Assembly: GCA_029582265.1 (NCBI GenBank)
Contig: CM055823.1
Coordinates: forward strand, 3,100,001-3,164,000
DNA: 64,000 nucleotides
Direction: 5' to 3'
Source of the DNA: Zoroaster sp. YZ-2022
Lineage: Eukaryota; Echinodermata; Asteroidea; Forcipulatida; Zoroasteridae
The notes under the pieces were generated by a model. It made no database searches, had not been told where the DNA came from, and saw only the letters and a list, made by a program, of their open reading frames with translations. How positions within the stretch are numbered: the first letter of the stretch is position 1; each line of letters begins with the position of its first letter. This document shows, piece by piece, positions 23,966 to 35,900 of this stretch. The translations under genes and the position numbers were made by a program.

Positions 23966-26900
23966 GTAAGTTCAGTGGTCCCACTAAAATGAACACAAAA
24001 AATCATTTACCACAAAAATGTTTCCACCAGAAGTGTTTCTACTTGTACTTGTTATTTCCACGATGGAACTGTATCCCTGAATTATTATGTACCTTTTAAA
24101 AACAACTTGCGAAATGTAACGGTGAAGACCTTTTTCAAACTCACTTTCACTTTCATTTGTGAGGTATTGCTGAAAAGTTTTTCCCACAGATTTACTATCA
24201 TGCAACTTTCTGTAACAGAAACTGGTGAGTGACAAGCCTTGTGTCCTACCAGAGTCTCTGACCAACGATGTCTTAAGGATTGAACTCCAACAGAGAGGCC
24301 TGAGTTCTCAAGGAGACAGGAAGGTGCTACTTCAGCGATACAAACAGCCTGAGGATCGTAAGTGTTTGAGAGATTTTGTCATTATGCTACAAAACAAATT
24401 ATTGCGTTTACACCCATCAAAAGCAAAAATATGCTGAATATACATGTAATACTATCATTGCCGTGAAGATTTGTAGTGATGCGCCCTCATCCGATAATGT
24501 CTGGGAATTATTGAAAAAGATTTTGAGCTGTCTTTTGAAAAGTGTCAAGCGTCAGTTATTGGTCTTGTTGATTTCATTCTAGACTGGTCCCCTGTCTATA
24601 TCCTATCAAGGATATAGACAGGCTCCAGACGTACCACTCAAAGGATTTTATTGGATACGTTAACGCGTTGTGCTGAAGATCTGACATCACACTTCGAGGT
24701 TTGTGCGTGTTAGCTACCAACCAAGGTCAAAGTTCAGCATCGGGAAAAATATTGCGGCTGCACGGCCAGGATCTGGCGTAATTCACGCGCCTCTAGCTCA
24801 AAGCGTGACGTCAGATCTTCAGGCTAGTTTCATTCCTCCTTCGTATATCCACGTTATCTGATATCAGGTCTGTGATTTCTCAGGATTTTTCCTGATTTCA
24901 AGATTTTTTACAAATCTCCCTTTGCCTCAAAATTTTCTTGAAAGAAAGAAGTAGCCTGTATTGTGTCCAAACCTCTAGTTTCTTGTTTGTGGGGATGTGG
25001 AGAGTCTGTAAATCCTCCCAAATTAAACATCCAGGAGGTTCAGGGGGGCTTTGTACTACTACTAGGTGGTGTTTTTACATTACAAGGCGAGATCAAAGGT
25101 AGATCCTTTTCAGGATCTTTTACTTTTGTAAAATCACACCTCTGTAAAATACATGTTTGTCAACTCTGATTGCTTGTCTGATGAATCTTCTTGTCTCACG
25201 ATATACTAAATACCACATATCCTGCAAGATATCAGATAAATTATGTTAGAAGTATGTTATAAAGTATGGATACATTTACTATTTACTTTTGTAAAATCAC
25301 ACCTCTGTTAAATACATGTTTGTCAACTCTGATTGCTTGTCTGATGAATCTTCTTGTCTCACGATATACTGAATACCACAAGATATCAGATAAATTATGT
25401 TAGAAGTATGTTATAAAGTATGGATACATTTACAAACTTTTTACCAAAGTTTTTACTGACTTTACACTATGAATGACTTTACCCTGAAAATTCCCTGAAA
25501 ATCTGTTTTGCCGTGAAATAAAAGTTCAGTGTAATTTCACAGCAATTTCACAGTGACTGTCTCTTCCTCTCAGAAATTGGCAATAATGTTCACAGTGATT
25601 TCACAGCAAATTCACTGCTCTCTCAAGAATTAATGAGCTGCCCCAATACTGCCACAAGAAGTTTATGGCATTTTCACAGAGTTTTCACGGCGAAGGAGTC
25701 CCAAGAGTATTTCATGGCATTTTCGTGGTGTTAATTTCATCGTGAAATTGCCATGAACTGTTTATTTCATGGTAAAACAGATTTTCAGGTCATTTTCAGG
25801 GTAAAGTTATTCATAGTGTTAAAATAACATATTGTACGGCAATTTTTAGGCTGTCCTTTGTTACAAGTCTCCCTGCCAAAGAGCGTCTACTGTAAGATTG
25901 ATGAGAGCTGTCTCGGCGTAGAGTGCTGTATGAACGTCAAACTCTTCATGGTGTCGTTGGCCTTCAAGGCGTTCATGCGCTTTGACCCCTGTGAATTTCA
26001 GTTTATACTTGGTGTCAACTCATGGAACTACACAGTTCAGATCCTGGATGCGGAATGGGGTGAGTCATACGAAGGGGTGGTGGTATTCGCTCAGTGCACA
26101 TCGTAGCCCTCTAGCGGTGAATTTGCATCCAGTGTCTTGATAGCCACTTTGGCATTGTGTGAGCGTTGTGCGTACACTTTATGCACGTATGTTATGGTAC
26201 TAAACGTGCGTGTACTTCTGCCAGCCAGTGATCGCTGGAGACATTCCGCACATAAGCACATCAACTGCAAAATATGCCAAACGCGACGCACTATTGCTGC
26301 CCTTTCGCCCACAATGGTCTAACAACATGTGCGCTCAACGGCTCATGCACAGTGCGAATAACAATTATTTTGTAATTACCCGGTAAAAAAAATTACTGAA
26401 TTGTAATCTAAAAACTCGATGTGAAGTTAGTGATGGTACCAAACATTCTGAGAAATTATTCCATCTGACATGCTGTCATTTTTTGCAAATTTGCAAAATT
26501 TCTACATTTTAATGTAGAAATTTTGCAAATTTGTAAAAAATTTAATGCATACAAGCAAATCTGAATGTGTTTTCCTTATTTTCTCATGAGAGGAATAAGC
26601 GCATTAAATATGTGTATACCATCATCAAGTCCAATATAAGCTCTCTGAGCATGTGTCTTTGTTGAACAAGTTCTATAATACGCTCAAGTTGGCTTTGTCA
26701 GAAGTTTTTGCAGTTAGGGCAAAGAGGTAACCATTTAATTGAAATTGAAGCTTTTGTTTTGTTCCTCCCCAGGCAAAGAATGGGATGTGCCAGTGCCCTT
26801 TGACATCCCTTTTGTTGACGACATGGAACTTCACCTCAGGTAGAGAATTTGTGAAATTGTCTATTTCAATCATTCTCTCTAGTTTGGCTATTATTAATAT

Positions 26901-29900
26901 TATATTTACACATTGCTGAAAAACCAATTCATTTTCTGAAACTAAGGTGCTTGCTTGTGAACTAGAAACACCAGGGTAAACTGGGTTCACTTTAATAATT
27001 TAGTAGAATGAAGTTACTTATAAAGGGACACTATCGTCACAATCAGAGCAGACTTTCAACAGGGCACGGAATTAGTATCCTAGTTTAAGATGAACACATT
27101 GACTGAAAATTACTGGCTCATTTATGCAGCAGCAACGGTAATACGACCTTTGTGGGCATTATTTTCAGTCATTGAGTTTATCTAAAACTGACACTCTGAT
27201 TCCATGCCCTGTTGATTGTGACGATATTGTCCCTTTAACCAATTCTGTGGACTTCCATTTCAGGTATGGCATTGAGAAGACCAGAAGCCAACTATTAGTC
27301 AGTATGTGTCAGTCGGCTTCTACCCAAAGAATGGAGATTCAGACTGCCTACAGTTCATTAATGTACTGAGTGATTCTGCCATCACGTTTTAGTCAGTATG
27401 TGTCAGTCGGCTTCTGCCCAAAGAATGGAGATTCAGACTGCCTACAGTTCATTAATGTACTGAGTGATTCTGCCATCACGTTTTAGTCAGTATGTGTCAG
27501 TCGGCTTCTGCCCAAAGAATGGAGATTCAGACTGCCTACAGTTCATTAATGTACTGAGTGATTCTGCCATCACGTTTTAGTCAGTATGTGTCAGTCGGCT
27601 TCGTCCCAAAGAATGGAGATTCAGACTGCCTACAGTTCATTAATGTACTGAGTGATTCTGCCATCACGTTTTAGTCAGTATGTGTCAGTCGGCTTCTGCC
27701 CAAAGAATGGAGATTCAGACTGCCTACAGTTCATTAATGTACTGAGTGATTCTGCCATCACGTTTTAGTCAGTATGTGTCAGTCGGCTTCTGCCCAAAGA
27801 ATGGAGATTCAGACTGCCTACAGTTCATTAATGTACTGAGTGATTCTGCCATCACGTTTTAGTCAGTATGTGTCAGTCGGCTTCTGCCCAAAGAATGGAG
27901 ATTCAGACTGCCTACAGTTCATTAATGTACTGAGTGATTCTGCCATCACGTTTTAGTCAGTATGTGTCAGTCGGCTTCTGCCCAAAGAATGGAGATTCAG
28001 ACTGCCTACAGTTCATTAATGTACTGAGTGATTCTGCCATCACGTTTTAGTCAGTATGTGTCAGTCGGCTTCTGCCCAAAGAATGGAGATTCAGACTGCC
28101 TACAGTTCATTAATGTACTGAGTGATTCTGCCATCACGTTTTAGTCAGTATGTGTCAGTCGGCTTCTGCCCAAAGAATGGAGATTCAGACTGCCTACAGT
28201 TCATTAATGTACTGAGTGATTCTGCCATCACGTTTTAGTCAGTATGTGTCAGTCGGCTTCGCCCAAAGAATGGAGATTCAGACTGCCTACAGTTCATTAA
28301 TGTACTGAGTGATTCTGCCATCACGTTTTAGTCAGTATGTGTCAGTCGGCTTCTGCCCAAAGAATGGAGATTCAGACTGCCTACAGTTCATTAATGTACT
28401 GAGTGATTCTGCCATCACGTTTTAGTCAGTATGTGTCAGTCGGCTTCTGCCCAAAGAATGGAGATTCAGACTGCCTACAGTTCATTAATGTACTGAGTGA
28501 TTCTGCCATCACGTTTTAGTCAGTATGTGTCAGTCGGCTTCTGCCCAAAGAATGGAGATTCAGACTGCCTACAGTTCATTAATGTACTGAGTGATTCTGC
28601 CATCACGTTTTAGTCAGTATGTGTCAGTCGGCTTCTGCCCAAAGAATGGAGATTCAGACTGCCTACAGTTCATTAATGTACTGAGTGATTCTGCCATCAC
28701 GTTTTAGTCAGTATGTGTCAGTAGGATTCGGCCAACATAATGGAGATTCAGACTGCCTACAGTTCATTAATGTACTGAGTGATTCTGCCATCACGTTTTA
28801 GTCAGTATGTGTCAGTCGGCTTCTGCCCAAAGAATGGAGATTCAGACTGCCTACAGTTCATTAATGTACTGAGTGATTCTGCCATCACGTTTTAGTCAGT
28901 ATGTGTCAGTCGGCTTCTGCCCAAAGAATGGAGATTCAGACTGCCTACAGTTCATTAATGTACTGAGTGATTCTGCCATCACGTTTTAGTCAGTATGTGT
29001 CAGTCGGCTTCTGCCCAAAGAATGGAGATTTAGACTGCCTACAGTTCATTAATGTACTGAGTGATTCTGCCATCACGTTACCCATTTGCAATCCAGACGG
29101 GACCTTCACTTGGCCCGACAGTAAGTTGGACACAAACTTCAGAAGTATAGATCTTTTTGAGACCATTAGGGATTAGGTTGGCTTAGTGGTACATTCCTTG
29201 ACTTTCATGTCTGTGGACCTGGGTTCAAATCCCACGCAGACCTGAGCTGACATGTGGATTGGGTTTTCAGTCCCTACCTCATTACGTGGGTTTTTCCCTA
29301 GAATACTTTTCTGTGGTTTTCATCCCACATCTAAAACTGAACATCCCTTCATCGTCTTCTCACGGCTGTTCCGCCCGCAAAAAAAGTGCGCCCTCTGTTG
29401 CCAAGTTGTGTCCAATAGCTTACGCGTCATGTTTGCATTACGTCATTGTTTATTCCTAGATGTCCAAGGGTCCAATACTTCAGTAATCATCTGCAACTTT
29501 GACAAACTTCACTAGAAACTACAAGGTAAATAAGTGTAGGACATTTTTTTTAAGCATATAAATGAATTTATTTACCATTTCTAAACTTTATTTTTGCACG
29601 CGTAAGCTGTCTTTATACACGTGTATGTATGGTCATGTACGGTACATGCACGTATACGTACAACGTTATGTCACATATGTGCATGTAACTTGTTACGTGT
29701 ACAGGTTTACTCATGTAGTACGCATGCGCATGTTTACGTTCATAAGTTCATTTCCTTCCATTATTTATTTACTGAATTATTATTGTTTTAATTCCATGGT
29801 GCTGTTTCATTTGTTGTTAATAAGCAGCATTCTGCTAGCTGCAAGTCTCTTTTTTAGAAACTTATTCTTTCAATGTCCAATAATTGTTTTTTCGTATCAG

Positions 29901-32900
29901 CAGTTTTCCTCATAAAAAGTCATATTTTAACACTGATAACTTGGCTATGAGATCACTTGGGTGTTGACCTGTTTCGTCCATGACCACTCCCACTCCCGTC
30001 CCAGACTGCTTGTCCATTGTTGGTCATGTATGCCCCTGGTTCCTGGCTTTATTTAGTTTATGTCTTGCTTGCATGCCCTCGATCATGGGTTTGATTAAAT
30101 TAAACTTTTTTGATAATTTAGAATTATAGTTAATGGCCCAGGGATAGTGAGGTTTTCATGGGTATACTAAAACAATTAGCCAGTTGGAGTCATGCAGCAT
30201 AACTTGGTGAAGATTTTTTATTTATTTACAGCATTTACAGATTATATACATTTTTATTTTTTGTAATTTTTTGCAAGATAGGCCTACATGTAGCCTAGGC
30301 TGGGTACATGATAATTTGTTTGGTTTCTTTGCAGAACAGATACAAGTATGTGCAGTGTCCCCATATGAGACAACTGAGAATGTCACCATACCACCTTGCA
30401 TTGGACCAAAGATTTTGAAGGTACAGTATTTTCTTTTCGTAAAAGGTTATGAAAAGCTTGCACATTTTTCATACTTCTGTTCACATAAAATTTAATGCAC
30501 AAATCTGCCGTGTCAGTGTAACTGCTTAGCCCCTACCCACCTTACAGACACTACACTAGATATCAATATAACAATAAAACAAAGATTGCATCCCAGGAAA
30601 TAAACTATTCAAAGATGTGGTGACATCTTCTCAGTTTATTAATGGCTGTGAAATTCATGTTATTTGTAACAAGAACTAGGCCTACATGTACATGTACTTG
30701 ATCAGAATTCCCAGTCCTAATTATGATTCTCCTTACACGCCCCCCCCCCCCAATTTTGTTCAGTTCTGTCCAACTCTTAATATTATGATTCCATGAATAG
30801 GTGCCTTGTAATTAAATAATCTAAAATTAACTTTCATGTTTCATCCAAGGCTTGATGACATTGGCTCGGATTTCATGAGCTTCTGCAGGTCATTACGCAT
30901 GCCGTGAACTACCCGACCTGTACGATTGAATTCAGTGTGGATGAGTTCTCCGCCTTGCTGATTCAAGAGCCCAAATCCAACCTTAAACTTTGCCAGCTGT
31001 TGCACTGCATGATCTTCGAGGATGTGGAGTTTCGGGGTCACATTTTGATCAGGAAACATTCTGCGGCATGTTCACAAAAATTCCTGAATACAGACATCTG
31101 GAAATGAGATAAACGAAAAACAAAAAGGTTAAATCATCACATCAACAAATTTCCCTGTGATCATAAAGGGAAAACGGATGATGCATACCACTGAACAAAA
31201 CTATGTACTGTACCTACATATGCGATGGATGTCGTCTGCTGTGAGGGGTTTGGAATGGTTAATACCATGGTTAATACCATGGTGTACATCAGCAAACTTC
31301 AAGAAAATATCCTTGAAGTTGCTTCCAGTTGATGCAGCCTGGCGAAGTAGTCGATCTTGTGCACCAATAGGATGTCGTCAGTCACATGTTCTTCGACTTG
31401 TTGTCTTGGGATGGCTGTTAAAGCTTCAATGACTTCAGGCTGAAATTTAAAAAAAAAATTGCATGGTTCACCTAATAGTGTCATCAGTCACATGATAATT
31501 TGCCACAGGGCTTTTATTTGAAAAGAAAAAAAATGATTACCTTGCAACATTTGTGAACATGATTGCCCACAAATGCTTTGCCATGATAGGCCTGCCGCTG
31601 AACTTTGAACTTGTACAGCACTTTATCAATGGAACTGGTAACTGGTCCAGATGCATATTGGAGCTCCAGCTGATCAAGTTCATTTTGGCTCAAGTTAAAA
31701 TCATTGAAATGAAATTTGAGCAGTTTAATCACATAATTATTGGTTGTTTTAATTTGACAATCAACCTGTTTAATTTTTTTAACTATGTACATTCATTTTC
31801 ATTATCAAAGGTTTATATGTGCAATACATGCATTCAATGGGAAATTTGAATGTTTGATTATTTTGGATGATAAAGATTGTAAATGTAAATGTACAATGAA
31901 TGTAAATATACAATGTGTACAATGTACAGTTGTATACCTTTGTTGTATACCTTTGTTGTATACCTTTGTTGTATACCTTTGTTGTATACCTTTGTTGTAT
32001 ACCTTTGTTGTATACCTTTGTTGTATACCTTTGTTGTATACCTTTGTTGTATACCTTTGTTGTATACCTTTGTTGTATACCTTTGTTGTATACCTTTGTT
32101 GTATACCTTTGTTGTATACCTTTGTTGTATACCTTTGTTGTATACCTTTGTTGTATACCTTTGTTGTATACCTTTGTTGTATACCTTTGTTGTATTGCAT
32201 TTTTTTATTTTAATTATTTAAAGCTTCAAGTTGAAGATTGTGTTGAGTTGGCGCAAGACTGTTTATTCAAATTTAGTTATATGTATTTAACTTACCCGTC
32301 CAGCTGTTTTTATTTTTGCTGTTCCTGTCTTTGCATTTTGTAGTTTCAACCAGACCCACTTGTCTGTAGCCTCTTCAATATCATGGGGTAAAGGGTTCCT
32401 ACTTTGTGACTGTTTGCTAATTCTTTTAGCAGTCTGGCAGCATTAGACGGATTCAAGCTGTCATGCTTTACGTGTAATTTGTGTTCATCAGGATGATGTG
32501 TGGGATCAGATGATGGACATTTATTAGCTGTGTGTGTTTTACATTCATGATGTATGAGTTTTGAAATCCGTCCAATGCTTTTACACTTTGTACACACCAC
32601 ATGAACATTCTCTAGTTGTACTCTAAGTATTCTTGGGCTAAGTGTTATTTCACTATAATTTGCCGGTTGTACACAGATTGGACAACATATGGTTGATGAT
32701 TTAGCATATTTGAAACATGATGTTAAACATTTTGCACAGTAGTTGTGCTGACACAGTGTCTGCACTGAGGGTGTACCAAGTATGCACAAGCAAATTCCAC
32801 AGGTAAATGGAGACTCCTCCCACTTGTGCCCTATAATATAAAAGGTGTTCGGAACCTCTACAATCTCTGCTGCTCCTTGCTCCAGATGCTCAAAAATGTT

Positions 32901-35900
32901 AGCTTGATTGTATGAAAATGGGAGGATGAAGAGTTTAGTATCAGCTTGTTTAGGCCTATCACATTTCTGTTTGAGTCAATGATCCTCCCTTTTATTGTTG
33001 AGTAACAAGATTACAGACAAAACAGTTGCCAGTCCTTGTAAGTTGTATGTTTAGGCCAGTTGTCCTGAATGTGTTGAGTATTTCTCAAAGTTTTCTCAGA
33101 GTAGTCTCTTGTACCATCCCTAGAGTGTCTCAGTTTTCTGGCACATTTTTCACATACTTTTGACGGATGCTGTTCTGCAGTGTCTTGCCAAGTACTTATT
33201 CCGAAGATATTGAATATTTCTTTGCTGTACTCACTTGTTTCTTTGACTGTGGCTCTTGTCCCTTGAAGATTACTTTATACGACAAGAACAAATCCTGCAA
33301 ACTTTTGATAACCCTTCTTGATGAAACTTAAAACTCATTGTGAACTGTCATTTTAAATGTATTCGACTATAATTTTACAATAAAACCTATTATTGTGATA
33401 AAGATGTTGAAATATTTGTGTAACAGTGTACTTTTTGTCGCCTGTACGTACATGTACAGCAGTTAATAATTCATTATAATGTTTATATTGCCCGCTTGTT
33501 TCCAAAGCGGTTGGTATCCTAGTGCACTGATCAAATACCTATGAATGATGCTACTGAGAACCAGCGCCTTGATACGTTGATCGTTAAGCGGCTTGAGTCT
33601 CACAACACATTTTATATCATGTTTAACGAGGCTAAAATGTACTATAACCAAAATGTCCTACAGAAACAATAGTTTTTTTTTAAATATAGAAACAGGACTG
33701 AATTAAAATATTATGAATTCCTTTTTTTTTCAAGAACTTTAATATTTTACAACGACAAAGTCGACAGTTTTTCCCGCTCTGTATTTTTTCTGTTTGTTTT
33801 GTCCCGTGAATTAAGTCCGAACAAATTTAGTTTCTTTCCCTTTATTTCATTCATATGGCGATTTTGGACTCATTATCTTTTACAGCTTTTATTGTTTTCC
33901 CCCAAAATATCCAAAAATAAAATGTCTATTATATCTGAAGAAAGATATTCCACGCGATTTCCGTGTTTCACGTTCGTCAAAATTATGCTCCATGGGCGGC
34001 GCCATGTTGGCTACGTTACGTCATTCCAAAACATGAATAATGCATTACGTGTTGTGTGACTGAACTTTATTTACGCACAGCATATACGCGCAGAACAGCC
34101 GTGTTTATTCAGGGTTATGAATGTTGAGCGCAATTTTTGAAGCTGCGCAGTTTTAAATTTGCGCGCGCAATTTTTAAAATCTGCGCGCACGCATTTTTTG
34201 AAAATCAAGTTTGCGTGCGCAAATTTAAATTGCGCGCCACGGACACGATATGCTATTTATACTGATACGAACTACATGGTATTGGTAGACATGAATTTAA
34301 CGTCGGCGTATGCATGGCGGCCGATGTTACGGCAGCATCATGGCGGTAGTAGATGTCGACGATTTTTACGAGTTCTGTAGAGGTCAGTTTCCGTCAGACT
34401 CCTCTACAAGCCTGACAGTTAGAAGAGAAAAAGGAGACAAAATTATAGCCTATTTGAAGGGGTTGGAACTCTCTCCCAGTCCTACGACTACTTTCAAAAA
34501 TTTTGTGAAGAGGAGAGGGTTTCAACTTTTTCAAGTTTTGAATTTCCCAGCTCTTGAATTACATGACGTAGGCCTACTGTGCACACCAGCAAAGGAACTA
34601 AGTACTGAACTTTTTTTTCTTCTTTTATGTAGACAGACATTGCCATCATCTTTATAATTTTAGTAGAGAAAATTAATTGTTTTAATTTCCAACAAATTAG
34701 GGAACGAGAATGACAATTCCTGTGTACAAAAAGAAACAATGGGCAGCACGTTGATCGATCGCGATCACTATACAACCCCTGACCAACATTGCCCTTTTGC
34801 AGTCCAAAATTTACATTCTGAAATAAAAAAAAATTTTCAAGGATCCCCCTATTTGACTCATCTTAACAAAGATATTAGAACAAAATAAAATTCCCATTGA
34901 AAATCATAACGACAATGGCAATTTCGGACTGCAGGGAAAAAAAATCTAGTCGGACTTCAGATTATAAGTTATAACGCCCCCACACGTTCAAAAATACGGG
35001 CAATAGCCTTTCCATTTTTGATAAACAAACAGCACTGGTGTATAGGCGGCCAAAAGTTACAAACACTTGAATTTGTTGTTAACAGAAATTGTGATCCAAA
35101 TCAAAATGTTAGACGAATCTTTTGAAAGGTAAATGCATCATCTTATTTATTTGCTTGTTCCTAATACTAGATTGAGTACTGCTTTAAATATTTTCTAACA
35201 TTTTTGCAAAGGTTTGTCATTCTGTTTTTGTTTTACGTACTGGTTTTCCATACTTTTGCAAAACCTTGAATATCCCAGCATCCCTTGTCAAGCGCTTGTC
35301 ACAAGAAATTTAGAACTTACAGTTCGTGTGCAACCCTGGTGACTCGACTATCTACGTAAGTTTCGAAGCAAAAGTAACACTTCAGACAGAAATTAGGATC
35401 CTCTAGAACGCTACTTCGACCTTACCCTATTACCCCATTGGAGGTAAAATCGATTTCTACGGCAAGTATTTCACGGTGGTGGTCAGAATTATGTTTGAAT
35501 AATAAAGAATACGCGACTTTCAAAAATTGCGCTCCAACTCTCTTGCGCAAATTTTAAATTTACTCTGGTAATCAAAGTTTGCATTTTTTTAAATTGCGCA
35601 GCGCGCATTTAAAAAAAAATGCGCGCCTCTGAAGATTGCGCTCAACATGAACAACCGCGCTCTCGGCACTTTTGAGGAATCCGTGGTTTCATTATTTAAT
35701 TTTCTGTGGTTTTCATCCCGCATCTAAAACTGAAGATCCCTTCACGTCTTCTGTTCACAGGTTTCTTCAGGATTCTGAGCAACAGTTTTGAGGAATCCGT
35801 GGTTTCATTATTTAATTTTCTGTGGTTTTCATCCCACATCTAAAACTGAAGATCCCTTCATCGTCTTCTATTCACAGGTTTCTTCAGGATTCTGAGCAAC

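Larger units (their letters stand above)
30838..33400 (-). pseudogene. Relic of a transposon with a RAG1 N-terminal-like protein
   Basis: On the minus strand, decayed exons read in order as follows. (i) Around 33080-33355: a start MSFKFHQEGLSKVCRIC, then WQDTAEQHPSKVCEKCARKL and NWPKHT, then NCFVC. These are the Cys/His pairs of the RAG1 zinc-binding dimerisation domain. (ii) 32296-32960: a RING with CGIC, CQHNYCAKC and CPIC, then a zinc-finger-A-like CTKC...HHEC. (iii) 31541-31765: RQAYHGKAFVGNHVHK. (iv) 31310-31440. (v) 30838-31104: TPKLHILEDHAVQQL and GELIHTEFNRTGR. The order agrees with N-RAG-TP-type transposons, in which a RAG1 N-terminus precedes an unrelated putative transposase. Several frame changes and in-frame stops mean it is dead. 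No terminal repeats were found. Confidence 0.8.

Noticed and set aside
29562..29915. A 117-codon plus-strand frame rich in Tyr/Val/Met
   Set aside because: It derives from alternating TACGTG/CATGTA sequence and AT-rich intron; no homology pattern or splice context.
31785..32343. Several long open frames on both strands
   Set aside because: They are produced by the 13-bp TATACCTTTGTTG minisatellite, which has no stop in several frames. No coding evidence.
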